Assembly: GCF_028640845.1 (NCBI RefSeq)
Contig: NC_080546.1
Location: 84,324,757 to 84,388,756 of the forward strand
Length of the DNA stretch: 64,000 nucleotides
From: Ahaetulla prasina
Lineage: Eukaryota > Chordata > Lepidosauria > Squamata > Colubridae
Reading direction: 5' to 3'
Under the pieces are notes generated by a model. That model saw nothing but the letters and a program-made list of their open reading frames with translations. It was not told where the DNA came from and did not search any database. The position numbers and the translations under genes are program-made. Each line of letters begins with the position of its first letter. Within the stretch, counting starts at the first letter, position 1. Below are positions 9,985 to 19,439 of the stretch, in pieces.

Positions 9985-10785
9985 TTGTTTGTTGCGAAGT
10001 CATGTTCAAGCCATCGGAACCTCATAGACAATGTTCGTCCAGGCCTTCATGTTCTCTACCATCCCCTGGAGTCCATTTAAGCTCAAACCGACTGCTTCAG
10101 TGACTCCATCCAGCCACCTCATTCTCTGCCGTCTCCTTCTTCTTTTGCCCTCAATTGTTCCCAGCATTAGGCTCTTCTCCAGTGAGTCCTTCTCATTAGG
10201 TGGCCAAAGGATTTAAGTTTCCTCTTCAGGATCTGGCCTTCTAAAGAGCAGTCAGGGCTGATCTCCTCTAGGACTGACCGGTTTGATCACCTTGCAGTCC
10301 AAGGGACTCGCAGGAGTCTTCTCCAGCACCAGAGTTCAAAGGCCTCAATTCTTTGGCACTTGGCCTTCCTTACGATTCAACTTTCACAGCCATCCATTGC
10401 AACTGGGAAAACTATAACCTTGACTATGCACACTTTTGTTGGCAGGGGGACATCTCTGCTTTTTAGTAGGCTGTCTCACTTTGCCATAATTTTCCTCCCC
10501 AGGAGCGAGCGTCTTTTAATTTCTTGGCTGCAGTCCCCATATGTGGTGATCTTGGAGCCCAGGAAAATAAAATCTGTCACTGCCTCCATTTCTTCCCCAT
10601 CTATTTGCCAGGAATTGAGAGGCCTGGGAACCATGATCTTAGTTTTCTTAATGTTGAGTTTCAAGCCAACTTTTGCATTCTTCTCCTTCACCTGCATCAA
10701 GATGCTTTTTAGTTCCTCTTCGCTTTCTGCCATTAGAGTGGTATCATCTGCATATCTGAGGTTGTTGATATTTCTCCCGGCAATA
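9985..10785 (-). mobile_element. BovB (RTE-clade) LINE fragment
   Basis: Minus-strand copy of a BovB LINE. The frame from 10835 to 10476 encodes the reverse transcriptase catalytic region, with NNLRYADDTTLMAESEEELK (the YADD box) followed by KVGLKLNIKKTKIM and the FLGSKIT block. These are diagnostic of RTE/BovB. The less well preserved C-terminal domain follows down to about 9985 (KLKHFGHLMRR-type region). It is truncated upstream of the catalytic box at about 10785, where an A/T run starts, and it lacks the last part of the 3' end present at 28030-28380. It is dead, but represents the partner LINE of the Sauria SINEs at 2144 and 37333. Confidence 0.93.
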
Positions 10786-10815
10786 TTTTTTTTTTTATAT
10801 ATATATAAAATATTT

Positions 10816-11240
10816 AATTCCAACTTGTGATTCATCTAGCCCTGCCTTTCTCATAATGTGCTCTGCATATAAGTTAAATAGGGAGAACTTCAGTAGGTAA
10901 ATGCTAATTATCTGAATGCTTTTGTGTCCACTTTATACGCGTTCATGAATATCAGTTGTCTCAACCGGCTGTAAATGAAGGACTTACAGCTATACAGGCA
11001 CATTCTAAGTTAGCATCCATGATTCATTTGAAATCATTCAAAAGGTAACCCCGAACAATAGATGTGTCTTTATACATTTTTGACACTGGGTTGCAGCAAC
11101 CTGCATAACTTCAAGAGTTGCTCGTCTTTTTCTGCTCAAGTTTTAGACCCAGGGTTTGTTTGTTTTTTCTTTCTTTCTTTCAATCAATCTATTATCTGCT
11201 GCTTTTGGGTTGTGAAATAGCTAGATGGAGTTCTGAAGGT
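10816..11240. other. No feature recognised
   Basis: Unique-looking sequence between BovB and a foldback MITE. Confidence 0.5.
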
Positions 11241-11248
11241 CTCTAAAT

Positions 11249-11384
11249 CAGGGGTCTCCAACCTTGATCCCTTTAAGACTTGTGGACTTCAACTCCCAGA
11301 GTACTTCAGCCAGCTTTGCTGGCTGAGGGACTCTGGGAGTTGAAGTCCACAAGTCTTAAAGGGACCAAGGTTGGAGACCCCCTG
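11249..11384. mobile_element. Foldback hAT-type MITE, 136 bp
   Basis: Almost entirely palindromic: CAGGGGTCTCCAACCTTG at the left and its complement at the right, with arms of about 60 bp. Duplication CTCTAAAT / CTCTAAAG (7 of 8) at 11241-11248 and 11385-11392. Sister copy at 44926-45060. Confidence 0.9.
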
Positions 11385-11549
11385 CTCTAAAGTTCTTACC
11401 AAAGCTTAAGGAAGACCTCCGAGGTCCCTTCCAGCTCTGTTATTCTATGTGTTGTGATAATATCAGGATCCACCAAAATAAAAGGAAAATAAATAAAAGG
11501 AAAATAAATAAAAGGAAAATATCAGGATCCACCAAACTGGAGAATACAA

Positions 11550-11762
11550 AACCCTCACAAAGATGTTTTTTTTTTTTTTCAAGAGGCAACTTTCCCTTGA
11601 AGCTCAGAAGAAGAGCTGAAGAAGCTTCTTGGATGAGAAGCGAAACATCTTCAAAGAAAAACAAGAGAAAGTCCAGTTGCCTCTTAAAAAAAAAAAAAAA
11701 AAACACCTTTGGGACAACCAGGACCTGGATGACTGAAAATCTCCATAGACACGAAAGCCTCA
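11550..11762. mobile_element. Family A (PLE-like) element with inverted left piece
   Basis: The right part (about 11600-11755, +) carries the hammerhead-like core at 11616-11649 (CTGAAGA, A, GCTTCT, TGGATG, AGAAGC, GAAACATC), then GTCCAGTTGCCTCTT and the GACCTGGATGACTGA block. The left part (about 11550-11598) is the GCACCTTTG/CAACTGGAC segment in opposite orientation. The solo LTR at 11768 is inserted directly after it. Confidence 0.72.
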
Positions 11763-11767
11763 CAGGT

Positions 11768-12278
11768 TGTTCTGTCTCCTTCCCCACTTCGGAGTAACGA
11801 GCTGGCCTTCAGCCAGTGGATTCACGGCTCTTATCAGTCCTGGCAGAAAAATCGCAGCTGCTTGCCAAAGTTCAAACCAATGACTCGCAGAGTAAGACTT
11901 CAGCTCTCTTTGAAACGGTTCAGCTAATCTTTTGCTCCCCATGAAGTGAGAGCAGTCCCAAAGCTCCTTATATATCCTGTGGGGTGGGGCTCCTGCCCCA
12001 CCCTTCCCTTTGATAACGCCGCCTCTCTAATCTTCTGAAGCACGGGTTAATCCAAACTTGATTATTATTATTATCATCAGCTGGGTCTGAAGGCGTAGCC
12101 TGAGGAAGGGAGGAATCGGGGGATGACAGCCTCATTAAGTCCTCCGACTGGCCTGGTTCTGGCTCCTGGAGCCAGGCCAAAGGCATTGGTGCTCCCGAGG
12201 TAAGCCTTACTGGCCCTTCCCCATCACTCGGAGTCACTTTCGGGCATGGGGCCAGGTTCGGGGGCTGGAGTCACAACA
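11768..12278 (-). mobile_element. Solo LTR, group I
   Basis: Minus-strand LTR beginning TGTTGTGACTCC and ending GGAGACAGAACA, flanked by a perfect 5-bp duplication CAGGT at 11763-11767 and 12279-12283. A TATA-like GGATATATAAGG lies about 11971-11982. The frame starting at LTR nucleotide 2 gives VVTPAPEPGPMPESDSE and then a stop; the acidic/basic region continues in a shifted frame (to WINPCFRRLERRR). No internal retroelement sequence is attached. It is 83-90% similar by eye to 16901-17405. Confidence 0.92.
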
Positions 12279-12385
12279 CAGGTGTCCATGTTTAATAGAA
12301 GAAGCTGTGTACAATGTTCTCTCTTGAGATCAAAACTGAGAAATGGAATGCTAGGGATGAGAAAGCCAGACATTTTCCCATCTCA

Positions 12386-12387
<2 letters not shown>

Positions 12388-12461
<74 letters not shown>
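12388..12461. repeat. (CTAT)n microsatellite
   Basis: About 18 uninterrupted GATA-type units (TATC on this strand). Confidence 0.97.
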
Positions 12462-12805
12462 ATCTACCTGCAAAATACCACTCATGCATCATCACTAAAT
12501 CTCGAGAACTGTAAAGCCTACAACTTGAAATTTGCCGCATATGTTCCTCTTGGCTTCTAGGTGCTCGCTAAGAAAGGATTTTTTGACATGACCATTAGTC
12601 ATGTCATTATCATTAGTATTTCTTTAGTAATAATAATATATTAACATGCTCTGATGCTAAGGAGTTAGATGTTCTACTCCCCCTCCCCACCTGAAAAGAA
12701 CTCTGTTCCAACTACCACTTCGGCATGAGTGTGGCCAGGGCATGGCCATCACGTGCCTCATCTGGCCTGCGAGTTGGGCTTAGACGTTCTACTCCCCCTT
12801 CCCAC
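12462..12805. other. No feature recognised
   Basis: Unique-looking sequence leading into the minisatellite. Confidence 0.5.
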
Positions 12806-13145
12806 TTGAAAGGGAGAGTGGGGATAAGATAGGGGACGCCTCTGTGGGGCAAGCCTGAGGGAGAGAAGGGGAGAGGAGAGGCTTCTGTGGGGCAAGCCTG
12901 AGGGAGAGAAGGGGATAGGAGAGGATCAATGGGGCCAGCCTGAGGGAGAGAAGGGGATAAGAGAGGATCAATGGGGCCAGCCTGAGGGAGAGAAGGGGAT
13001 ATGATAGGAGAGGCCTCTGTGGGGCAAGCCTGAGGGAGAGAAGGGGGATAGGAAAAGAGGGGTTTCTGTGGGGCAAGCCTGAGGGGGAGAAGGGGAGAGG
13101 AGAGGCTTCTGTGGGTCAAGTCTGAGGGAGAGAAGGGGAGGGGAG
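12806..13145. repeat. Minisatellite, ~43-bp unit, ~7 copies
   Basis: The unit GCCTGAGGGAGAGAAGGGG plus GAGGCTTCTGTGGGGCAA recurs with starts near 12853, 12896, 12938, 12980, 13028, 13077 and 13120. Spacing is 42-50 bp. Units carry either GGCTTCTGTGGGGCAA or GGATCAATGGGGCCA variants, which alternate in blocks. Proline/serine-rich minus-strand frames are repeat artefacts. Confidence 0.93.
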
Positions 13146-13280
13146 AAGCCAATCATAACTACTCATTAATTTTCAAGCTTTAACTGTCAATTGATCAAGC
13201 CCGATCACATAGTTTTGTAGCAGAGCAGGGTATCCATCTACTAGTAATTATATAAATACAAGGACAGTACATCTATATGA

Positions 13281-13465
13281 GAGCCAACATGGTATAGTGG
13301 TTTAAGGACCCAACTAGAAAGTGGGAAACTGAGAGTTCTAGTTCAACCTTAAGCATCAAGCTGGATAACTTCAGGCCAGTCACACTCTCTCAGCCTTAGG
13401 AAGAAAGCAATGGCAAACTACTTCCAAAAATCTTCCAGGAAAATGGCAAAACTATGTTTCAAAAC
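13281..13465 (+). mobile_element. tRNA-derived SINE (third type)
   Basis: GAGCCAACATGGTATAGTGG with an A-box-like region, a B-box-like GAGTTCTAGTTCAAC, then CAGGCCAGTCACACTCTCTC, GCAATGGCAAACTACTTC and GGAAAATGGCAAAAC. This is the common vertebrate/squamate tRNA-SINE body. Its 3' end is not well defined and no duplication was found. Confidence 0.78.
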
Positions 13466-13469
13466 AACT

Positions 13470-14015
13470 AACCCAAAGGTGTGATGTATTCGACACACAC
13501 ATTCCTTTTTCCCTTTTTTCTTTTGGTAATTACCTGGATTTTCATAATTCACATGGGGAAAAAAAAAATCACATTTTCTTGTTCCTGCCACTTGTCCTCT
13601 GCTGTAGAGTGTAAAAATGTTTGTTTGGAAATTATGAACCTAAGTTTTATTCAGGAGAATGCAAAACACTCGGCGTGGCAACTGCCATTTTAGCTTTTGT
13701 TTTGAGAAGATTTCTGCCAAGCTGAGGGAGTGAAAAATGAGTCAGTCAAAGTGATTTGCTTTTCTCCACTGCAAGGCACTCTGATAATGTTTTGCTGCAG
13801 CTCAGTAGTTTTGTAATGACAGAGTCGGACTGCTTCAAGGCTCAACTTAAAAAGCAGATAGAGAAATGACCTTAAAGAGGGGAACTAACTAATCAGTGGC
13901 ATTTTTAACATAACACCGGCTGTCTCTTTCCCTGTCTTGCACAACAGTTATGAAACTGTATGTCCCTAATAGCGCAGAGCTGTGTCCAGATTAGGTATGT
14001 AGACATCGAACATAG
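13470..14015. other. No feature recognised
   Basis: Unique-looking sequence. Confidence 0.5.
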
Positions 14016-14019
14016 CATA

Positions 14020-14640
14020 ATAGGGTTTGGAAGGGACCTTAGAGGTCCTATAGTTCAACCCACTGCATGTGGTGGGAAATCCTATTGTCAGGCCCGGAAG
14101 CCATCTTTTTCGTTGGATCTTCAGGCCTGCCACATTTACTACTGTGAGAAACTGGGAGATGGAGGTTGTATGGAGCAAGGGTGATATGTAGTCATAATAA
14201 CATTCCTTTCTCAGAAAGTCAAGGACGTCTTGCCCTGCATCTGGACGACTGGAACTGGGAGGCATCTCCAGTTGGGATGGTGCTTGGATTGGACCATGTG
14301 ATGGACATGTGGGTGTTGGGCAGCGACTTGAACTTTCCTTTGGGTGGGGAAAACCTGGAAGCTTTCAGATTCGGGTTTTCCCAGATGTGCGAATATGACA
14401 TCTCTAATAAAATGGAACTTTGAGGAAACTCAAGTCTCAGAGTTTTCTTTCGTTGGGGGTGTTACTTGGAAACCTGACACCTATACCACTCCGGAGAAAT
14501 GGCTACCCATTTTCCTCTTAAAGGCCTTCGGTGATGGAGCACCCACAACGTCTGGAGGAAGGTCATTCCACTGATTAATTGTTGTCACTCTCAGGATTTC
14601 TCCCCTTTAATTCTAGATTCAAGTGGTTCCTTACAAAACA
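14020..14640 (-). mobile_element. CR1 LINE 3' end, split by a solo LTR
   Basis: Antisense CR1 3' end: GGTTTGGAAGGGACCTTAGA at about 14030, interrupted at 14085, then resuming at 14485 with CCATTTTCCTCTTAAAGGCC, GATGGAGCACCCACAACGTC and ATTCCACTGATTAATTGTTG. The target was the CR1 CCTATACCATTT region. Confidence 0.85.
14086..14479 (+). mobile_element. Solo LTR, unrelated type (TGTCAGG...CCTGACA)
   Basis: 394-bp LTR with 7-bp terminal inverted repeats TGTCAGG / CCTGACA and a perfect 5-bp duplication CCTAT at 14081-14085 and 14480-14484. AATAAA at 14406-14411 gives the + orientation as a polyadenylation signal, followed by a U5-like region. It is inserted in CR1. It resembles a retrovirus-type LTR, but no internal region is present to classify it. 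Confidence 0.88.
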
Positions 14641-14897
14641 AAGGCACATATGGACATTTCTTGAATTCTAGCGTTTGTTGTCATACTATCAGATTCAAAC
14701 TTGTTTTTGAAACTAGTCCATTTTTTCATATACAACTTCTCTGTGGGACGGCAATAAAACTGCGTTGCATCGAAGAAATTAGCTGATTTTAAAATTCTCC
14801 ACCATCAGGAAAGTATCATATGAACATTGGATGCAACCATATGGTACCCACACACCCACACAGACAGACAGACATACACAAATTAATGAAACCTACC

Positions 14898-15078
14898 CAG
14901 AGGTGGGTTTCACATAATTTTACCACTGGTTCCCCGTGCACCAAAAATGTGACACTTCCATGCACAGAATATGTGGCTTAGAAAATGTGGTTAAATAGGA
15001 TGGCATAGTGCCGGGGCGGGTGGGCAGGCCCACCCACCCACAGGTCACCACTACCGGTTCACCTTAACCAGTCCAACC
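14898..15078 (+). mobile_element. hAT MITE (CAGAGGTGGGTTTCACATAA family)
   Basis: CAGAGGTGGGTTTCACATAA start, AATAGGATGGCATAGTGCCG middle, and a degraded end near the PLE at 15078. The complete relative is 45192-45370. The right terminus and duplication are lost. Confidence 0.75.
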
Positions 15079-16015
15079 GACGAGGTCTCACTCATCATCT
15101 TCAGGCTGGTGTTTACAGCTTCGTGCTTCTCGAGCAAAGAGTGGTCGGAGCTGCTGTCTCTCTATAAATACTGGTGGGGAGGTGGGGAGTGTTGCTGTGA
15201 GTGGGTTGGTTGGCTGTGTGGTTGCATCTTGATTGGTAGATGGAGTGGGTGTTTGCAGATTGGTCAAGATGGGGAGTGTTGCTGTGAGTGGGTTGGTTGG
15301 CTCTGTGGTTGCATCCTGATTGGTAGATGGAGTGAGTGTTTGCAGATTGGTCGGCTGTTTCGTAGCATCCTGTGTGGGTGCGGTCCTAGTCTTTTGTTCC
15401 TGAGCTTTGGTGTTGTGGCCTCTGAAGTTCTGTGATGCGATGTCTTGAGCAGATGGCTGTGATGCAGCATCCCGGGCCTTGGGTCCGAGGTCCTGTCATG
15501 TGTTCCTGGTGTGTGTCAGCCTGTCAACACCAAAGCTCAGGATTGGTTGAGAGTATCTTGGCGATGTTTCGATGAGGTCTCACTCATCATCTTCAGGCTG
15601 GTGCTTTTGGCTTCGTGCTTGTGTGAGCAAAGCGTGGTCGGAGCTGCCGTCTCTCTATAAATACTGGTGGGGAGTGTTGCTGTGAGCAGATTGGTTGGCT
15701 GTGTGGTTGCATCTTGATTGGTAGATGGAGTGGGTGTTTGCAGATTGATCGGCTGTTTCGTAGCATCCTGTGTGAGTGTGGTCCTAGTCTTTTGTGTTGT
15801 AACAACCTGGTTAATGGGCTGTGTGGAAACATCCTGAGTTCTGGGAATGTGACCTCCTGTAGTGGTAATGGGCTTCCTGGAGATGTCCTGAGTTCTGGGA
15901 ATGTGACCTCCTGAGTCTTGTGCTGTAACATCCTGGGTAGTAGGTTGTGTTGTAATGTCCTGAGCTTTGGTGTTGTGGCCCCTATACCCGTGAAAACCTA
16001 CGAAAACAAATATAT
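15079..16015 (-). mobile_element. Penelope-like element terminal repeats, two tandem copies
   Basis: Two direct copies of a roughly 480-bp block on the minus strand, joined near 15560. Each carries, in sense, T/Q-rich coding remnants, CCAAT-type boxes (ACCAATCAAGATGC), CCAGTATTTATAGAGAGAC (TATA-like), CAAGCACGAAGC, and the hammerhead-like CCTGAAGATGATGAGTGAG with CATCGAAACATCGCC (complement of 15553-15597). GAAAACCTACGAAAAC occurs near 15996, as in the PLE at 56234. Tandem terminal repeats are a hallmark of PLEs. A 174-codon minus frame (16061-15537) with repeats of GHIPRTQDIS reads straight through; it is probably the element's C-terminal tail, not a host gene. Confidence 0.78.
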
Positions 16016-16061
16016 TCATGATCAGCGTTAATTTGAAACAGGGAAACAGTCTCCCTCTCAA

Positions 16062-16896
16062 ATCAGAGGTAAATTCTCAATATAAATAACACCGTCGAGG
16101 AATTTGGTCAACATGTTGCAAACAAGGATGACCTCTGAGATGTTGGGCTATTGTTCAATCTGTCCTCCAAAGTTGCTGATTATAGGCATTCAAACATGCT
16201 CAACAAAAGACCCAGTAATACTTAGAAGGAGGTGGGTTGTTATCCAGGAGAATGTCTGTCTGTTTCTCTAAATGATTAATGGAGTCTTGTAGTTTGATTC
16301 AGCTCATTCTGAAACTGGATATCTTCAGACTGTTATCTGTTGGTGTCTTTAGCTTTGTCCAGCTCTTAAGCTTAACAAAATCTCAGGCAATGTGCCATAT
16401 GAATGCAGTTTGCTTGTAATGTTGATATAGGTCCGTCCCATAAAATAAATACCCTGTATTATGTCCCTACCAGCTTTATTTCTCGCCGATGCTCAGATTC
16501 AAGGTCTGCTGTTGCTACTGTTGTTTTTAAGACATGCATAAATACATCCGGCTGCTACAAAGTTAGAGCAGCAGAAACAGAGTCAATGACTCCTTCAGAG
16601 TCATGGCAAACATGGCAATTGCATGGTCCTGTTTTTTTCCTAACAATATATGGTTGTTAGGAGGGATGTCATCTGAATGGTGTCAAGATTTCCTAAGTGT
16701 CTGGGCGAGGTATCTCAGAGATGGGGTCACCTTTCCTTTTGACTGCAGTTGGATGGAAATCTTGTTAGACACTTGAAGGCATTCTTACGACTGTGTATCT
16801 CAACTAAATGTTTGCTTGTGGATTATCTCATGTATTATTATTTTTTCATTGTTTGTGCTATACAGTTGCATTTTGTGGGATCCTTGGTGCTTGCTG
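16062..16896. other. No feature recognised
   Basis: Unique-looking sequence without repeats or coding signals. Confidence 0.5.
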
Positions 16897-16900
16897 AGCT

Positions 16901-17405
16901 TGTTCTGTCTCCTTCCCCACTTCAGACCCACAAGCTGGCCTTCAGCCAGTGGATTCACGGCTCCTATCAGTCCTGGCAGAGAAATCGCAGCTGCCTGCCA
17001 AAGTTCAAACAAATGACTCAGGTAGCAAGACTTTCAGCTCTTTTTGAAATGGATCAGCTAAACTTTGCTTCCCGTGGAGTGAGAGCAGTCCCAAAGCTCC
17101 TTTTATATCCTGTGGATATAAGGGAGCCCCACCCTTCCTTTTGATGACGCCGCCTCTCTAATCTTCTGAAGCGTGGGTCAAACCAAGCTTGATTATTATT
17201 ATCAGCTGGGTCTGAAGGCGTAGCCTGGGGAAGGGAGGAATCAGGGAATGACAGCCTCATTATGTCCTCCGACTGGTCTGGTTCTGGCTCCTGGAGCCGA
17301 GCCACAGGAATCGGTGCTCCTGAGGTAAGCCTTACCAGCCCTTCCCCCCCACTTTCAGAGTCACTTTTGGGCATGGGGCCGGGTTCGGGGGCTGGAGTCA
17401 CAACA
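16901..17405 (-). mobile_element. Solo LTR, group I
   Basis: Minus-strand LTR, TGTTGTGACTCC to GGAGACAGAACA. Duplication GAGCT / GAGTT (4 of 5) at 16896-16900 and 17406-17410. A frame is open from LTR nucleotide 2 (17404) to a stop at 17054: 116 codons, starting VVTPAPEPGPMPKSDSES, acidic/proline-rich, then WFDPRFRRLERRRHQKEGWG. TATA-like GGATATAAAAGG lies near 17099-17110, so this frame sits in the U3-equivalent. No internal region. Confidence 0.92.
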
Positions 17406-17460
17406 GAGTTTAGGTATTTTCTTGCAGATGTTTCATTACCCAACTGGATAACATCACTGA
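17406..17460 (-). mobile_element. Family C (PLE-like) scrap
   Basis: In sense: CAGTGATGTTATCC, AGTTGGGTAATGAAACATC, GCAAGAA. It carries the stem and GAAAC part of the hammerhead-like motif; the LTR at 16901-17405 is inserted at its edge. Confidence 0.6.
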
Positions 17461-17645
17461 TGATGTCCCAAAGGTGCTTTTTCAAGAGGCAATTGGACTT
17501 TTCTGGTTTGTCTTTGAAGATGTTTTGCTTCTCATCCAAGAAGCTTCTTTAGCTCTGACTGGATGGTGGGGAATGGAAGGATTTATATTCCTTGCAGACC
17601 CCTGGGCATTTGTACCCTTTTAGAGAGTCGGAACCTCGAAGCGGC
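17461..17645 (-). mobile_element. Family A (PLE-like) repeat
   Basis: Sense order on the minus strand: GCAAGGAATATAAATCCTTC, CAGTCAGAGCTAAAGAAGC, TTGGATGAGAAGCAAAACAT, and the GTCCAATTGCCTCTTG block. The core is degraded (CTAAAGA, CAAAAC). Confidence 0.7.
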
Positions 17646-17649
17646 CTCA

Positions 17650-18900
17650 AGGACCTCGAACCAAGGAGAAATTTCCTGACAGATACCACAATTAATCAAT
17701 GGAACAACTTGCCTCCAGAAGTTGTGGGTGCTCCAATATTGGAGAAGAACTGGAGAAAAGATTGGACAACCGTTTGTCTGAAATGGTATAGGGCAGTGAT
17801 GGCTAACCTTTTACATCACCTGTGTGTCAGAAATGGCACGCAAACTCATCCCGCCTGGACCACACAGCTGTTGTGGCTCCCACCCCTGAACCTGGCCCCA
17901 TGCCCAAAAGTGCCTTGGAGCCAGGCCTGCTGCCAGAAAGTGACTTGGAGCTGGGCCTCCTGCCAGAAAGTGACTTGGACAGTGAGGGGGAAGGGCTGTC
18001 AGAACTTACCTCGGAAACACCGGCCACCCTGGATCAGCTCCAGAAGCCAGAAGCAGGCCAAGTGAAAGAGATAACGAGCCCTCCTTCCCCTGACGCTTCT
18101 CCCCCCCAGGCCACACCTCCAGACCCAGCTGATGGCAATCAGGTTTGGCTCAATCCCAGGTTTTGTAGGCAGGAGAGAAGAGAACAACAGAAGCAGGGAA
18201 GGGGCAGGCCTAGTAAGTGCTGAGTCATGGAGCCACACCTCACAGGATATAAAAGGCAGCAAGAGCTGGTGTGTCTCTTTGTATCAGGCAAATTCACGGA
18301 TTGACTAGAGCTGAAGGTTGTGACTCACCAGTGTCTTGGCAGCTAACGAGGGCTCTTGGTAGACACTGGCTCTGTTGCTGCCAGAGCTGATAAGAGCCGG
18401 CTAATTAAGCCATCGTTTGGACGGAGGCGAGGAGGACACAACAACAGCCTTGCTGGCCTTCGTACACGGGAACCACGAACCCCGGAAGTGTAGCATTTTA
18501 TTGTACATGCACACGGCAGCGCCCAAACTTCCAGGTTTCTGTCATGGGACAGTCAGCTGTTTGTTGGGCGTGCCTCCATGCCATAAACCAGAAGATTGGA
18601 TGCCGGAGCATGCATGTGCAATGGAACACTACTCTTCCGAGTTTTGGCGTTCCCGTGCGCGTGAAGGCCAGCGAGGCTGTACGGTCCAGGCGGGATGGTT
18701 TTGCATGCCATTTCCAGCATGGAGGTCAGCACGTGGTGATGTAAAAGGTTAGCCATCACTGCCCTATACCATTTTAGACAAGCAGTTGTCCAATCTCTTC
18801 TCCAGTGCTCCTCTAGTGTTGGAGCTCCCACAACTTCTGGAGACAAGTTGTTCCATGGATTAATTGCTGTATCTGTCAGGAAATGTCTCCTTGGTTTTTT
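17650..18900. mobile_element. Large inverted repeat: CR1 + hAT terminus on both arms
   Basis: Left arm (17658-17862): CR1 3' sequence in + orientation, ending TGAAATGGTATAGGG, followed by CAGTGATGGCTAACCTTTTA. Right arm (18676-18890) is its complement, including the CR1 part. Arms are about 200-215 bp and roughly 85-90% identical by eye. The hAT-like element proper is 17794-18761 (CAGTGATGG...CCATCACTG). The spacer holds a solo LTR and about 230 bp of GC-rich hAT body. Because the CR1 flanks are inverted as well, a simple hAT insertion into CR1 cannot explain the structure. Confidence 0.82.
17869..18443 (+). mobile_element. Solo LTR, group I (best-preserved frame)
   Basis: 575-bp + strand LTR, TGTTGTGGCTCC to GAGGACACAACA, with a perfect duplication ACAGC at 17864-17868 and 18444-18448. 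The frame from nucleotide 2 (17870) runs 117 codons to a stop at 18221-18223: VVAPTPEPGPMPKSALEPG, two tandem GLLPESDLE repeats, a P/S/E-rich stretch, then WLNPRFCRQERREQQKQGRG. A TATA-like GGATATAAAAGG at 18246-18257 follows the stop, so the frame lies in U3. It is inserted in the hAT loop of the inverted repeat. No gag, pol or env is attached. Confidence 0.93.
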
Positions 18901-19370
18901 AGGTTGCTTCTCAGAAGCTTTAGAGACAAGAACACCAGACCAAGAACCCAAGGGAACCTGTGCTTCAACTTAAAACCATCATAGGAGATAAAAGCTTGCA
19001 GGGATACACTTTGATTAAATAACCAAAATATTAATTAATTTTTTTGTAAAGCAAAGGTTTTTTTTCCCCCTTTTCACAATTAGGCATCCCAAAGGATTAA
19101 TGCTGAAAGGGAGAACCATTGAAACTGTTACTTCTTTATATCATGTGAATATTAATTACGGATGAATATTCTGGGGTAGCATTATCCTGTCAAACCGCAG
19201 AGCACATGTAATTTTGTACCCCGTAGCCAAGGTTGATTAACTGTTCTGTCTTAGCTGTGCAGCTCATTCTACAATATCTTCTATTTTGGACCTTGTGGAA
19301 ACCACATATTCCTGTCCCTTGGTTATGGGGGCGGGAGGCGGTGGGAATAATAGAAGTTTTCGCCTCATTT
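18901..19370. other. No feature recognised
   Basis: Unique-looking sequence; a short T run near 19060. Confidence 0.5.
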
Positions 19371-19437
19371 TTTTTTAAATTTGCATTTATATCCCGCCCT
19401 TCTCCGAAGACTCAGGGCGGCTTACAGATTAGGTTTA
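19371..19437 (-). mobile_element. SINE 3' end fragment (CCGCCCT hairpin tail)
   Basis: ATTTATATCCCGCCCTTCTC and CGAAGACTCAGGGCGGCTTA are the 3' end of the SINE found at 23696-23955; truncated after about 65 bp. Confidence 0.8.
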
Positions 19438-19439
19438 CA

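Noticed and set aside
12712..13156. Pro/Leu/Ser-rich repeat protein on the minus strand
   Set aside because: It is the minisatellite at 12806-13145; the frame is broken by unit-length changes.
15537..16061. 174-codon minus-strand frame with a hydrophobic start and Thr/Gln-rich repeats, superficially a secreted mucin-like protein
   Set aside because: It overlaps the PLE terminal repeats and ends inside the hammerhead-like motif; its repeats correspond to tandem duplication of PLE sequence.
11768..17405. LTRs at 11768 and 16901 as the two ends of one element (same orientation, similar sequence)
   Set aside because: Each has its own different 5-bp duplication (CAGGT and GAGCT/GAGTT), and the interval holds a minisatellite, a CR1, a SINE and PLE repeats but no gag or pol.
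17822..18262. LTR frame as a host Pro/Glu-rich nuclear protein gene
   Set aside because: It ends and begins inside an LTR with a perfect 5-bp duplication, and related frames occur in ten other LTRs.
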